Assembly (NCBI RefSeq): GCF_040907265.1
Contig: NZ_JBFOHP010000002.1
Coordinates: 2,938,501-3,002,500 of the forward strand
Direction: 5' to 3'
DNA: 64,000 nt
DNA from: Streptomyces sclerotialus
GTDB taxonomy: Bacteria > Actinomycetota > Actinomycetes > Streptomycetales > Streptomycetaceae
Below are positions 52,639 to 63,147 of this stretch, piece by piece (positions within the stretch are counted from its first letter, which is position 1; each line of letters opens with the position of its first letter). The notes under the pieces were generated by a model. That model was given only the letters and a program-made list of their open reading frames with translations, ran no database searches and had not been told where the DNA came from. Position numbers and translations under genes: made by a program.

Positions 52639-52665
52639 CGCCCGCGGCATTCCGCGCCGCGGGCG
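52639..52665 (-). terminator. Possible proA terminator
   Basis: 9-bp inverted repeat CGCCCGCGG / CCGCGGGCG, 62 bp beyond the proA stop. Confidence 0.55.
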
Positions 52666-52726
52666 CTCCCGCCTGCGTCCCCGCCTCCGCTCCCGAGGGA
52701 GCGTCAGCTTCGCGTCCGCCCCGGCG

Positions 52727-54004
52727 TCAGTCCCGTACGTGTCCGTCGCCCGTGACGATGTACTTGGTCGAGGTCAGCTCCGGCAGGCCCATCGGGCCGC
52801 GGGCGTGCAGCTTCTGCGTGGAGATGCCGATCTCGGCGCCGAAGCCGAACTGGCTGCCGTCGGTGAAGCGGGTGGAGGCATTGACCGCGACGGTCGTCGC
52901 GTCCACCAGCTGGGTGAAGCGGCGCGCCGCGGCCTGCGAGGTGGTGACGATGGCCTCGGTGTGGCCGGAGGACCAGTTCCGGATGTGCGCGACGGCGGCG
53001 TCCAGGTCGGGCACCACGGCGGCGGCGATGTCGTACGAGAGGTACTCCGTGGCCCAGTCCTCGTCCGTGGCGGGCGCGACCATGCCGGGCCCGGCCTTCT
53101 GCCAGGTCTCGTCGCCGTGCACCATCACGCCCGCCTCCGTGAGCGCGGCCAGCGCGCGCGGCAGGAAGGCGTCCGCGATGCCGGCGTGCACGAGGACGGT
53201 CTCGGCGGCGTTGCAGACACTCGGGCGCTGCGCCTTGCTGTTGACGAGGATCTTGAGCGCCGTCTCGATGTCGGCGTCCTTGTCGACGTACACGTGGCAG
53301 TTGCCGGTGCCGGTCTCGATGACCGGGACGGTGGACTCCTCCACGACCGTACGGATCAGGGAGGCGCCGCCGCGCGGGATCAGCACGTCGACCAGGCCGC
53401 GGGCGCGCATCAGCTCCTTCACCGACTCCCGGCTCTGGCCCGGTACCAGCTGGACGGCGTCGGCGGGCAGCCCGGCAGCGGCGACGGCGTCGCGCAGGAC
53501 GGCGACCAGGGCGGTGTTCGAGGCGTACGCGGAGGACGAGCCGCGCAGCAGGACGGCGTTGCCGGACTTCAGGCAGAGGGCCGCGGCGTCGACCGTGACG
53601 TTCGGGCGGGCCTCGTAGATGATCCCGACGACGCCCAGCGGAACGCGGACCTGGCGCAGGTCCAGGCCGTTCGGGAGGGTCGAGCCGCGGACGACCTCGC
53701 CGACCGGGTCGGGCAGCGCGACGACGTGCCGGACGTCGGCGGCGATGGCGGCGATCCGCTCGGGGGTGAGGGTGAGCCGGTCCACGATGGCGTCGCTGGT
53801 GCCGGCCGCGCGGGCCTTGGCGACGTCCTCCGCGTTGGCGGCGACGATCTCCTCGGTCCTGGCCACCAGCGCGTCGGCGACGGCCAGCAGGGCGCCGTCC
53901 CGTGCCGTGCGCGGCAGCGGGGCGAGCACGGCGGCCGCCTCCCTGGCGCGGCGGGCGGTGTCGAGGACGGGCGAGGGCTGGGCGGCGTCGGATGCGCTGG
54001 TCAT
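52727..54004 (-). CDS. proA: Gamma-glutamyl phosphate reductase
   Basis: 425 residues from the ATG at 54004. Second step of proline synthesis: NADPH-dependent reduction of glutamyl phosphate. Characteristic [18 protein letters not shown] near residue 120 and the catalytic Cys in [12 protein letters not shown]. Aldehyde-dehydrogenase fold. It lies near, but not in one operon with, proB (54972-56111): a hypothetical gene separates them, as in other Streptomyces. Confidence 0.96.
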   Translation of the reverse strand: MTSASDAAQPSPVLDTARRAREAAAVLAPLPRTARDGALLAVADALVARTEEIVAANAEDVAKARAAGTSDAIVDRLTLTPERIAAIAADVRHVVALPDPVGEVVRGSTLPNGLDLRQVRVPLGVVGIIYEARPNVTVDAAALCLKSGNAVLLRGSSSAYASNTALVAVLRDAVAAAGLPADAVQLVPGQSRESVKELMRARGLVDVLIPRGGASLIRTVVEESTVPVIETGTGNCHVYVDKDADIETALKILVNSKAQRPSVCNAAETVLVHAGIADAFLPRALAALTEAGVMVHGDETWQKAGPGMVAPATDEDWATEYLSYDIAAAVVPDLDAAVAHIRNWSSGHTEAIVTTSQAAARRFTQLVDATTVAVNASTRFTDGSQFGFGAEIGISTQKLHARGPMGLPELTSTKYIVTGDGHVRD

Positions 54005-54217
54005 GGCCCGCAGCCTAACGGGGGCGCGGGCCCCGGCCATGCCGTATTTCATACTGCGGGACGCCCCGGTCAGGACTCCGGGACGCCCCGCAGGGCCCAC
54101 GCCGCCCTCGAGGACGCGGCGTACACGCCTCCTTGAGTACAGCCGGCGCCGCCTCTGTGAGCGCGGCCACAGCCTCCGTAGGCGCGGCGTACGCACTCAC
54201 CTACGTACGCGACCGCG

Positions 54218-54727
54218 TCAGTACGGATGCACCCCCACCGGCGACGCCGGCGGTGGGCCGTAGCCCTCGGCGATGCGCTGGTGGTAGGTCTCCCGGTCGA
54301 TGACCTCCAGCCCGACGATCTCCCAGGGCGGCAGCTTGGCCGAGGAGCGGTGCTCGCCCCACAGCCGCAGGGCGACCGCCGCGGCGTCGTGCAGGTCCCG
54401 GGCCTCCTCCCAGTAGCGGATCTCCGCGTGATCGTTGGCGTATCTGCTGGTCAGCAGGAAGGGGTGGTCGTGGGCCAGCTGCTCCAGGGCCCGCCGGACC
54501 TCCTTCAGCGGTGCTTCCTCACCGGAGACGCTGAGGGTGACGTGCCAGAGTCTGGAGGCCTCCCGCTCCCGTGGGAGCGGTGCCTCCTTGAGCCTTCCGC
54601 CCGGCTGCACACGTTCGTCACGCTCCGTCCCGATGGTCTCGTCACCGGGACGGGTGCTGGTCCCCACGCTGGTCAGCGTCCGCTCCGCCGTCCCTCGGGG
54701 CAGCGCCCCTGGGCGCCCTCGTCTCAC
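54218..54727 (-). CDS. Conserved hypothetical protein between proA and proB
   Basis: 169 residues, GTG start at 54727. First 55 residues are disordered; the rest looks like a folded domain: LWHVTLSVSGEEAPLKEVRRAL, HPFLLTSRYANDHAEIRYWEEARDL, WEIVGLEVIDRETYHQRIAEG. Similar small proteins accompany proA/proB in Streptomyces; function not known. The 244 bp upstream hold no gene. Confidence 0.78.
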   Translation of the reverse strand: MRRGRPGALPRGTAERTLTSVGTSTRPGDETIGTERDERVQPGGRLKEAPLPREREASRLWHVTLSVSGEEAPLKEVRRALEQLAHDHPFLLTSRYANDHAEIRYWEEARDLHDAAAVALRLWGEHRSSAKLPPWEIVGLEVIDRETYHQRIAEGYGPPPASPVGVHPY

Positions 54728-54971
54728 CGGCGGCCTCCTGTTATGCGTATCGCTCCGCTCGCGCGTGCGGAGCCGATCGGTGCTGTCTCACATCGGCGTA
54801 GCGCGCTGGTACTGCGCCGGAAGCGCCGCTCCCCTTCGGCGTCCCCGCAACAAAGTTGACCAGCCCGCGGCCCGTCGCGGGGGCGTTTTCGAGAAGCTCT
54901 CCGTTGAAAGGCTGGTCTTTCGGCCGCCCGGACGACCCCTCCTCAGTGCTGTTTCCCCCTCGTGACGGCCG

Positions 54972-56111
54972 TCAGTGGTGCAGTACGACCAAGTCGTCAC
55001 GGTGCACGACCTCGCGCTCGTACGCGGGGCCCAGCTCACGTGCGAGGTCGTGGGTGGACCTGCCGATCAGACGGGGGATCTCACGGGCGTCGAAATTGAC
55101 GAGACCGCGTGCGACGGGCTCCCCTGCGGTGTTCCGCAGTTCGACGGGCTCGCCCGCGCTGAAGCTGCCCTCGACCGCCGCGATGCCGGCCGGCAGCAGC
55201 GAGGAGTGCCGTTCGACGATCGCCGCCACGGCCCCGTCGTCCAAGGTCAGCGCGCCACGCGGGGTCGAGGCGTGGGCGAGCCACAGCAGCCGGTCGGCGG
55301 AGCGGCGGCCGGTGCGCAGGAAGTGGGTGCCGGTCGGGCCGCCGGCCAGCGCCTCGGAGGCGTGCACGGCGGAGGTGAGGACGACCGGGACGCCGGCGGC
55401 CGCGGCGATCCGGGCCGCCTCGACCTTGGTGACCATGCCGCCGGTGCCGACGCCCGCCTTGCCGGCGCTGCCGATGGAGATGCCTTCGAGGTCCTCGGGC
55501 CCGCTGACCTGCGCTATCCGTGACGTACCGGGGGTGGAGGGGTCGCCGTCGTACAGGCCGTCGACGTCGGAGAGGAGGACGAGCAGGTCGGCGCGGACCA
55601 GGTGGGCGACGAGGGCCGCGAGCCGGTCGTTGTCGCCGAAGCGGATCTCGTCGGTGGCGACCGTGTCGTTCTCGTTGACGATCGGTACGGCGCCCATGGC
55701 CAGCAGCTGGTCCAGGGTGCGGTAGGCGTTGCGGTAGTGGGTGCGGCGGCTGGTGTCGTCGGAGGTCAGCAGGACCTGCCCGACGCGGCGGCCGTAGCGC
55801 GCGAAGGAGGCGGTGTACCGGGCGACCAGCAGGCCCTGGCCGACGCTGGCGGCGGCCTGCTGCCGGGCCAGGTCGCGGGGCCGCTTCTCCAGGCCGAGCG
55901 GCGCGAGGCCGGCCGCGATGGCGCCGGAGGAGACCAGCACTATCTCCTTGTCCTGGTGCTTGGCCAGCACGTCGACGAGCGCGTCCACCCGGTCGGCGTC
56001 CAGTCCGCCGGCCGCGGTGGTCAGCGAGGACGAGCCGACCTTCACCACGATCCGCCGGGCCTCCGTCACGTCCTGCCGTGCGCCTGCCGCCTGCCCTGCG
56101 CCTGTCACCAT
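54972..56111 (-). CDS. proB: Glutamate 5-kinase
   Basis: 379 residues from ATG 56111 (GTG 56108 is an alternative nearer the GGGG site). Amino-acid kinase domain: RIVVKVGSSSLT, VSSGAIAAG, FGDNDRLAALVA, GTGGMVTKVEAA; C-terminal PUA domain after about 285. First step of proline synthesis, normally feedback-inhibited by proline. Divergent from the TagB/TagF-like gene; the 417-bp divergent region carries inverted repeats. Confidence 0.96.
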   Translation of the reverse strand: MVTGAGQAAGARQDVTEARRIVVKVGSSSLTTAAGGLDADRVDALVDVLAKHQDKEIVLVSSGAIAAGLAPLGLEKRPRDLARQQAAASVGQGLLVARYTASFARYGRRVGQVLLTSDDTSRRTHYRNAYRTLDQLLAMGAVPIVNENDTVATDEIRFGDNDRLAALVAHLVRADLLVLLSDVDGLYDGDPSTPGTSRIAQVSGPEDLEGISIGSAGKAGVGTGGMVTKVEAARIAAAAGVPVVLTSAVHASEALAGGPTGTHFLRTGRRSADRLLWLAHASTPRGALTLDDGAVAAIVERHSSLLPAGIAAVEGSFSAGEPVELRNTAGEPVARGLVNFDAREIPRLIGRSTHDLARELGPAYEREVVHRDDLVVLHH

Positions 56112-56528
56112 TACCCCTGTACTCGCCGTGTCCGTGCCGTTCGGCCCTGTGCATGCTGCCGTACGGCCTACGGATATGGATGCCGTATGGCGTACGGACA
56201 TGAACGCCCGTACGGGCGAAATCTACGGCAGACGGACCGGCGGCCGCCTGTCCATATCGTCTGCCGGACGGCGCGTGACTACGCAGCGGACGCCTGCGAT
56301 CATGCGTACGGGCAACCTACGCAAGACGGAAAAGGGCGCCACTTGGTTCCGAGCGAATCGTCCTGATTCGCGGTGATGCGAGCCACAGCAGATTGTCTTC
56401 CGGGCACGCAAAGTCATACGGTCGGTTGTCGACCTGTCCCGTGCGCCGCCCCCACGGCGCCTCATCGCCGGGACTCGGCCGCCCCACCGGCCCCCCACCT
56501 GACCGACTTGCCGCCAGGAGCCCCGCCC
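56112..56528. promoter_or_regulatory. Divergent regulatory region between proB and TagF-like gene
   Basis: About 415 bp without a supported gene. Repeated GTACGG motifs (CCGTACGG, CCCGTACGGG), an inverted repeat with 9-bp arms CGGCAGACG (56226-56234) and CGTCTGCCG (56258-56266), and a 7-bp hairpin GCGAATC / GATTCGC (56353-56371). Both promoters are expected here. Confidence 0.45.
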
Positions 56529-58724
56529 GTGCCTTCCGCCGGATTCGCCAACCGACGAGCCCTCAAGCTCGTGGCCCTGTTCGCGATGCTCATCGCGTTC
56601 GTGGCCCAGCTCGTCGGTGCCCTGCTGCCCGTCGTGCCGTTGTTCATCGCCGCGTCCGTGGTGAACCTCGGCCTCGACCTCTATCTGCAGCACAAGCAGC
56701 CCGGGCTGCTCTCCCTGCTGGGAAAGATCCGGCTGGACATCACCGTCCGCCAGCTCATCCGCGACATGCTGATCCTGGTCGGGCTGCTGCACATCGAAGG
56801 CATCAATCCGCTCAAGGAGCAGGCTCCCCTCACGATCGGCCTGCTCGTCTTCTACGTGGCGCACTTCGCGTGCCAGGCGGCCGCCGTCATGGTCCGCCGC
56901 ACCCGCACGCTGCCGTTCCTCACCCGTAACGTCGACGCCTCCGCGCTGCGCCTGACCAAGGCCCCGCCGCGGCTCCTCGCCCGCCAGACCGGCCGCCGCC
57001 TGCTGCGTTTCTCCGTGCCGACCACGCTCGGCATGATGGCCACCGCGATCACCCGGGACGCCCTGTGGGGCGGCGTCGGCGTGATCGTCTCCCTGGTCCT
57101 CGCCGTCGGCGGCACCGTCTACCTCGCGACCTGGCTGCTCCCGAAGAAGCGCGCCGTGAACGAGCAGCGCGCCCTGGAGTGGCTGGACAACTGGCTCGCC
57201 GAGTACCAGCCCACCGTCGGCATGTACTTCTCCGGCGGCACCACCTCCGCGTACCAGGCCAACATGTGGCTGAGCACCCTCGCCGAGCTGGAGGGCAAGC
57301 CGATCATCGTGCTCCGCGAGCGCTTCATGGTGCAGAAGATCGACGCGACCGACATCCCGATCGTCTGCATCCCCAAGGTCGCCAACCTGATGCGCCTGGA
57401 GCACTCGGCCCTGAAGGTGCTGCTGCACCCGGCGAACTCCGGCAAGACCTCGCAGATCCTGCGCATCCCCTCCATCAAGCACGCCTTCATCAACCACGGC
57501 GAGAGCGACAAGCTCTCCTCCTGCAACCCCTACGCCAAGGCGTACGACGAGGTGTGGGTGGCCGGTCCCGCCGCGCGCGACCGCTACCAGCTCGCCGACA
57601 TCGGCGTGGAGGACAAGGACGTCGTCGAGGTCGGCCGCCCGCAGCTGGCGCCCATCAAGGCGTACGAGGGCGCGCCCAAGGGCGAGTACACCACCGTGCT
57701 GTACGCCCCCACCTGGGAGGGCTGGGACGGCAACCCCGGCAACACCTCGGTGATCCTGGCCGGCGAGAACATCGTCCGTGAGCTGCTCGCCGACCCCAAG
57801 GTGCGCCTGCTCTACAAGCCGCACCCGATGACTGGCTCGGTCGACCCGCGCGCGGGCGCCGCCAACAGCCGCATCCAGGCGATGATCGCCGAGGCCAACG
57901 CCAAGCGTTCGGGCGCCCGCCCCGGCCCGGAGGCCGCCGCCGCGCTGGAGGCCCGCGCCGCCGACCTGGCCGCGCTGACCACCTCCGGCTTCCGCCGCAG
58001 CGCCGACGAGATGGAGCGCATGCTCGTCCAGGGCGCCCCCGAGGAGGGCCGCGCCGCCGCCGTGGCGGCCGCGACCGCCGCCTGGGAGGAGGCCTACTGG
58101 GCGTCCTTCCCGGAGTGGGAGCACCTGATCATCACCACCTCCCGTCCGGCGATCTTCGCCTGCTTCAACCAGGCCGACGTCCTCATCAGCGACGTCTCCA
58201 GCGTCGTCTCGGACTACCTCAGCAGCGAGAAGCCGTACGCGGTCGCCAACACCTCCGGCATGACCGAGGACGAGTTCCGGACGAACTTCCCGACGGTGCG
58301 CGCCGCGACGATCCTCACGCCCGAGGCGGACGGCGTCGCCGGCCTGCTGGAGACCGTGCGCAACCCGGAGCGGGACACGCTCGTACAGGCCCGCAGGGAG
58401 CTCAAGGAGCACCTGCTCGGCCCGTCGGACCCGCCGTCCCTGGCCCGCTTCGACGCCGCGGCGCTCGCCCTGCGCGCCGAGGCCGAGGAGCGCCGGATCC
58501 GGATGGAGGCCCGGCTCGCGGGCGTCCCCGGCCAGCGCGAGGAGGGCACGGAGGCCAACGAGGCGCAGGAGGCCGCCGAGGAGATGGAGCTGGACCCGGC
58601 CGAGTCCGCCGACCCGGTCGAGCCCGCCACCGAGCCCGCGGAGGCCGCCGAGGCCGCGGACGCGGCGGAGACCGGCGAGCCGCCGGTCGCGGCCGACGGC
58701 TCGGAGGCGCGCGCCAGGGTCTGA
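56529..58724 (+). CDS. CDP-glycerol glycerophosphotransferase-like protein (TagB/TagF family) with membrane N-terminus
   Basis: 731 residues from GTG 56529, with AGGAG 8 nt upstream; a longer reading to 56373 has no ribosome site. N-terminal 240 residues have about four membrane helices; then the Glyphos_transf domain: HAFINHGESDK, YAPTWEGW, YKPHPMTG, LISDVSSVVSDYL. Such enzymes polymerise or prime glycerol-phosphate teichoic acid-like chains. The C-terminal 120 residues are Glu/Ala-rich and disordered. Probably makes cell-wall anionic polymer; donor not proven. Confidence 0.88.
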   Translation: MPSAGFANRRALKLVALFAMLIAFVAQLVGALLPVVPLFIAASVVNLGLDLYLQHKQPGLLSLLGKIRLDITVRQLIRDMLILVGLLHIEGINPLKEQAPLTIGLLVFYVAHFACQAAAVMVRRTRTLPFLTRNVDASALRLTKAPPRLLARQTGRRLLRFSVPTTLGMMATAITRDALWGGVGVIVSLVLAVGGTVYLATWLLPKKRAVNEQRALEWLDNWLAEYQPTVGMYFSGGTTSAYQANMWLSTLAELEGKPIIVLRERFMVQKIDATDIPIVCIPKVANLMRLEHSALKVLLHPANSGKTSQILRIPSIKHAFINHGESDKLSSCNPYAKAYDEVWVAGPAARDRYQLADIGVEDKDVVEVGRPQLAPIKAYEGAPKGEYTTVLYAPTWEGWDGNPGNTSVILAGENIVRELLADPKVRLLYKPHPMTGSVDPRAGAANSRIQAMIAEANAKRSGARPGPEAAAALEARAADLAALTTSGFRRSADEMERMLVQGAPEEGRAAAVAAATAAWEEAYWASFPEWEHLIITTSRPAIFACFNQADVLISDVSSVVSDYLSSEKPYAVANTSGMTEDEFRTNFPTVRAATILTPEADGVAGLLETVRNPERDTLVQARRELKEHLLGPSDPPSLARFDAAALALRAEAEERRIRMEARLAGVPGQREEGTEANEAQEAAEEMELDPAESADPVEPATEPAEAAEAADAAETGEPPVAADGSEARARV

Positions 58725-58744
58725 CGGCGGCGCCGTACGCACGA

Positions 58745-58792
58745 CACGGGAAGGCCCCGCGAGGTGACAAGCCTCGCGGGGCCTTTCCCGTG
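58745..58792. terminator. Bidirectional terminator between TagF-like and nSTAND genes
   Basis: Arms of about 20 bp (CACGGGAAGGCCCCGCGAGG paired to its near-complement) around an 8-nt loop; stem runs right up to the stop of both convergent genes. Confidence 0.85.
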
Positions 58793-58796
58793 CGCG

Positions 58797-61700
58797 CTAA
58801 CCGCCGCAGACCTGCGGCGGCGGGCCGCCCGTCATGCCGTCCCGCTCCGCCGCCGTGAAAGTGCGCCGGCCCAGCACCCGGCACAGCTCCCGGCGCCAGT
58901 CCTCCGGGGCGAGCCGTACCAGGTCGACGCCGTCGGACGAGTTGTCCTGCCGGAGCAGCGCCTTCCCGTCGTCGGTCGCCGTCAGGAAGTGCTGCGGCCT
59001 CCCGAAGTCAAAGGTTTCCTCGTACGCGCCGTCCGCCGTGTAGATGCGCGCCGAGGAGCCCTCCGCGAGGAACAGCCGCGGGCTGTCGCCGACGAAGAAC
59101 GCGTCGAAGCCGCCGGTGCCCTGCTCGCTCACCGGGCCGATCGGGCCCATGATCCGCTTCGGGGGGCCGCCGGACACGGCCCACAGCTCGATCAGCGATC
59201 CCTGGGTGAGGACGCCGGCGCGCGTACCGGCGTCGTCCAGGAAGACGGCGTTGGCGTCCCTGCCCAGGCCGATCTTCTTCACCGCCCGGCCACGGCGCAG
59301 GTCGACCACGTGGAAGGCGCCCTCGTCGGCGACCTTGACCAGCACCTGACCGGCCTCCGGCGGGTAGCGGCCGATGTCGAAGCCCGCGCTGGGCGGCGAG
59401 CTCTGCGAGTCGAAGGGCGGCGGGCCGTCCTTGGTCAGCTTCAATTCGCGCAGGTCCAGCCGTGACAGCCGCCGCCCGGTCCTGGCGTCCCAGCGCATCA
59501 CCACCGTGTCGGTGCGGGTCACCAGCTCGTCCGCGCCGAGGAAGAAGACCTGCGGCATCTCCCGCTCGTCCCAGTCGTTGGGGCGCGACAGCGGCAGCTT
59601 GATCCGGGCCACCGGGCGCAGCGACGGCAGCGCGTGGACCAGCACGGTGTCGTACGCCGCCACGTCCGCGACCAGGGTCTCGCCGCCGTTGACCGACGGT
59701 GCCAGGAGGTATCTGCTGTCCTCGGCGGCCAGTGGCTCGGCGACCCCGCGCTTCTCGTACGGCGGGCTCTGCGCGAGGATCTTCCGGCTGTCCACCGTTC
59801 CCAGGACCCGGAGCCGGCGCTCGGCACCCTTCCCCGACCTGATGATCATGCGGGTGCCGTCCCCGAGGAGCCGCGGGTCCTCGGCGCGCTCCTGCCGCCG
59901 GGTGTTCAGCACCGTCGCGGTGATGCTCCTGCCGTCCGCCACGGCGACGACCGGCGCGTCGGCGCCGCCGAGCAGCCGGCGGCCGATCAGCGCGGCGTAC
60001 TGCCCGCTCGAGGTGGTCCCGAGCACCTTGCGGCGCGTCCGGTCGTACACGGTCCACTCGCCCGTCGCGGCCGTGGCCAGCCGGCCGCCGGTCCGGTCCA
60101 CGGCGAAGTCGTCACAGCCCGCGCCGTTCTCGGGGACGTAACGGCCCAGCTCCCGGCCGTCGGCGACCCGTACGAACCGGTACCGGAGCTTGGTGATGTT
60201 CGCACCCTCCGAGCAGACCACGGCGGTTCCGCCGTCGCCCGAGACGGTCGCGTCGGCCACGTCCTCCGCGAGCTTCCGGGACGTGCCCGTACGGGTGTCC
60301 ACGGCCACCAGCCGCAGGTCGGAGTCGAGCCCCAGTCCCTGCTCCTTCCCGGCCGTGGCCACGACCGTGCGGTCGTCGGGGCCGAACCACACATGGCTCA
60401 GGTCGTCCGGGGCCGTGGCGGGCAGCCGGCGGCGCTCGCCGGCCGCCAGGTCCCACAGCGTCACGCGGCCGTGTGCCACGGTCACGGCGCGGCGCCCGTC
60501 CGGCGAGAGGTCGCCGATGCCCTTCGGATTCGTCGTCGTGCCCTTGACGTCCGGGTCGTCCTCGTCGCCGCGCAGCGTGTGGGCCGGGCCGATCAGGCCG
60601 TCGGTGTGCGGCCGTACGTCGTGCCAGACCAGTGAGCCGCCGCGGATCAGGTAGGCGATGCGCTTCCCGTCCGCGCTGACCATCGGGTAGATGATGTTCC
60701 TGGTGACGGGGAGGTGGACGCGCCGGGTCCGTTCGCCGCCGCCCCGGAGGAAGAGCGTCGCCCGCCCCAGCTCGGTGGTCACCAGGACCACTCCGCCGTC
60801 CGCGCTGAGCGCCAGCGCGTCGATGCTCCCCTGCGTGCCGGACAGCTGCCAGGTGATGCCGTGCATCTCGTCGTACCGGCGCATCAGTTCGTTGCGGGCC
60901 TCGCGCGTCGGCGACGTCCGGTACGCGGCCATCGCCACCATGGCAGCCAGCCCCGGGTCCTGTTCGCGCAGCTCCACCGAGAGGCCCGCCAGCTCCCGGG
61001 ACCGGGACTGCCGGTCCGCCTCGGCCTTCAAGTCCGACTGCACGACGAGGAACGTGCCCAGCGTCACGATCAGCGCGAGCACCAGTCCCCCGGCGATCCA
61101 GGCAGTACGTCTTCGCAGCTTGCGGGCGCGCCGGTGGCGCAGCCCGCGCTCCAGGTAGTCCAGCTCCGCCGCGCTCAGCTCGGCGCGGCGGTCCGTCAGC
61201 CACGGCTGCGCCGCCCGCAGTTCGTCCGCGCCCGGCAGCCGGTCGGCCGGCTCCCCCGCCGCCTGCCAGCGCTCCAGGTCCCGGCGGAGCCCCGTGCGCC
61301 AGAGCAGGAAAGCGCCGTCCGCCCGTACCCGCTCCGCCAGCCGCGGCCAGGCACCGATCAGCGCCTCGTGCGCGAGCTCGACGGTCTCCCGGCGTTCGCT
61401 GTCGGTCCCGAGGACGAGCAGCCGCCGCGCCGCGAGCGCGCGGGCGATCCGCCACCGCTCCTCGCCCGCCTCCGCCCGCGTCAGGACGTTGCGCAGCGGA
61501 CCGCCCTCACCGCCGGGCCGCACCCGCACCAGCCCGGTCAGCAGCCGGAGCGCCACGTCCTCGTCCGCCTCCGGCACGCACTCCCGCCAGATGCCCTCGG
61601 CCTGCTGCCCCAGCGCGCCCTGCACGCCGCCGAGCGCGCGGTACGCGTCGAAGCGCAGCTGCCCGCGTTCCTGCGCGCGCCAGAGCCGGTCCAGGACGAA

Positions 61701-63086
61701 GCCCAGCAGCGGGAGCGCGCCCGGCTCGCCGCCCGCGTCGTCCAGCATGGTGTCGACGAGCCCCGGGTCGTAGGCCATCCCCGCGACGGTCTCGACCGGC
61801 CGCACGATCACCGCGCGGAGCTGCTCACGGGTCATCGGCGCGAGCGCGTGGACCGTACGGCTCAGCGCGGGCCCGGTACCCGGATGGGCGAGCGCCGCCT
61901 CCAGGTAGTCGGCCCGCAGGGTGACCAGGACGCGTAACTCCTCCGGAGGGTCGGCGGGGAAGAGGACGGGGGCCGCGGTGTCCGCCTCCCGGTCCCCGGC
62001 GCCCGCGAACAGCTCCTCGCCCTGGTCCACCACGATCAGCAGCCGCCGCGCGCCGGTCTCCGCCAGCACCAGCCGGACGGTCTCCGGCAGCCCGCCGTCG
62101 GCCAGCAGCGGCGCGAGCGCGCGGGCCTGGGCGACGCGTTCGGCACCGCGCAGCTCCGGCCGCAGCAGGGCGGCCAGCTCAGAGGCGAGCGTGGTGAGCA
62201 GGGACCGCCCGGCGGCCGGCCGCACCACCACGACGGCGAAGCCCTCCGCGCGCAGCCGCGGTACGACACCGGCCAGCGCGAGCGAGGACTTGCCGCAGCC
62301 GGACGGCCCCACCATGGTCACGCACGGGTGGGCCCCGACCAGCTCCGCGACCCGGTCCGCCTCCTCGTCGCGCCCGAAGAACACCTCCGCGTCCGCCTCC
62401 TGGAAGGCCGCGAGCCCCCGGAACGGGGACGCGGGCCGCAAGACGGGAGCGAGCGCGGGTACGGCGTCCACGAGCGACCGGGTGGGGATGAGGAAGCTCT
62501 GCCGCGGCCCGGAGAGCTGCGACCGCGCCACCATGCCGACGACGGCACCCAGCTCCTCGTCCCATACGGGCGCGCCGCTGAAGCCCCGCTCCACCGGGGT
62601 GCCGTGGGCGTCCCCCTGCGAGAACTGCACCCACCCCTCGGCGGTACCGGCCCGCAGCCGCCCCACGTGCCAGACCCCTCCGGGGCTGGCGGCGGGGAAA
62701 CCGGCGACGCGCACGGCGTGCTCCCACACGCTCGCGGCCTCCGCCATGCGCAGCGGGCGGGCGCCCGCGATCGGGGTGCGCATCTTGAGCACGGCGATGT
62801 CGCCGCTCCCGTCGTCCCCGTACGGCAGCCAGTGCGCGACGTCCGCGACCGCGCTGCCGCCGCCGTTCAGCGGCAGGTCGACACGTACGTGTGCACCCGC
62901 GGGCAACGGCTCGCGGTGTGCGGTGCCCAGCGCGTCGGAGACGACGTGCGCGCAGGTCACGGCCAGGTCGGGCGCGATGAGGAACCCCGCCCCCGCGATG
63001 TCCCCGTCCGGCCCCGGCGCCCTGACGCGCAGCAGCGCGGCCCCCAGCACGTCCTCCGCACTCCGCAGCCCCGCCAACCCCACCAC
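58797..63086 (-). CDS. Trypsin-like protease fused to nSTAND NTPase and beta-propeller
   Basis: 1429 residues, GTG start at 63086. Residues 1-215: trypsin-like protease with His47 (TCAHVV), Asp96 (GDIAVLKM), Ser170 (RGFSGAPV). Then STAND NTPase: FFGRDEEADRVAELV, Walker A GPSGCGKS (260-267), Walker B LLIVVDQGEE (349-358), winged-helix region to about 650. Transmembrane helix 661-683. Last 700 residues: WD40-like beta-propeller repeats, closing in a conserved W..ELC..LGRRTFT cap with PPPQVCGG. Architecture: NTPase on the inside, propeller outside or vice versa, protease at the other end. Such multi-domain proteins are viewed as signal-triggered conflict switches. Confidence 0.85.
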   Translation of the reverse strand: MVGLAGLRSAEDVLGAALLRVRAPGPDGDIAGAGFLIAPDLAVTCAHVVSDALGTAHREPLPAGAHVRVDLPLNGGGSAVADVAHWLPYGDDGSGDIAVLKMRTPIAGARPLRMAEAASVWEHAVRVAGFPAASPGGVWHVGRLRAGTAEGWVQFSQGDAHGTPVERGFSGAPVWDEELGAVVGMVARSQLSGPRQSFLIPTRSLVDAVPALAPVLRPASPFRGLAAFQEADAEVFFGRDEEADRVAELVGAHPCVTMVGPSGCGKSSLALAGVVPRLRAEGFAVVVVRPAAGRSLLTTLASELAALLRPELRGAERVAQARALAPLLADGGLPETVRLVLAETGARRLLIVVDQGEELFAGAGDREADTAAPVLFPADPPEELRVLVTLRADYLEAALAHPGTGPALSRTVHALAPMTREQLRAVIVRPVETVAGMAYDPGLVDTMLDDAGGEPGALPLLGFVLDRLWRAQERGQLRFDAYRALGGVQGALGQQAEGIWRECVPEADEDVALRLLTGLVRVRPGGEGGPLRNVLTRAEAGEERWRIARALAARRLLVLGTDSERRETVELAHEALIGAWPRLAERVRADGAFLLWRTGLRRDLERWQAAGEPADRLPGADELRAAQPWLTDRRAELSAAELDYLERGLRHRRARKLRRRTAWIAGGLVLALIVTLGTFLVVQSDLKAEADRQSRSRELAGLSVELREQDPGLAAMVAMAAYRTSPTREARNELMRRYDEMHGITWQLSGTQGSIDALALSADGGVVLVTTELGRATLFLRGGGERTRRVHLPVTRNIIYPMVSADGKRIAYLIRGGSLVWHDVRPHTDGLIGPAHTLRGDEDDPDVKGTTTNPKGIGDLSPDGRRAVTVAHGRVTLWDLAAGERRRLPATAPDDLSHVWFGPDDRTVVATAGKEQGLGLDSDLRLVAVDTRTGTSRKLAEDVADATVSGDGGTAVVCSEGANITKLRYRFVRVADGRELGRYVPENGAGCDDFAVDRTGGRLATAATGEWTVYDRTRRKVLGTTSSGQYAALIGRRLLGGADAPVVAVADGRSITATVLNTRRQERAEDPRLLGDGTRMIIRSGKGAERRLRVLGTVDSRKILAQSPPYEKRGVAEPLAAEDSRYLLAPSVNGGETLVADVAAYDTVLVHALPSLRPVARIKLPLSRPNDWDEREMPQVFFLGADELVTRTDTVVMRWDARTGRRLSRLDLRELKLTKDGPPPFDSQSSPPSAGFDIGRYPPEAGQVLVKVADEGAFHVVDLRRGRAVKKIGLGRDANAVFLDDAGTRAGVLTQGSLIELWAVSGGPPKRIMGPIGPVSEQGTGGFDAFFVGDSPRLFLAEGSSARIYTADGAYEETFDFGRPQHFLTATDDGKALLRQDNSSDGVDLVRLAPEDWRRELCRVLGRRTFTAAERDGMTGGPPPQVCGG

Positions 63087-63147
63087 CCCCGTGAGTCAAC
63101 CCCACGAGGAGTATGGCCAGTTGGCGGCCTGAGCGGTATCCCCTACG

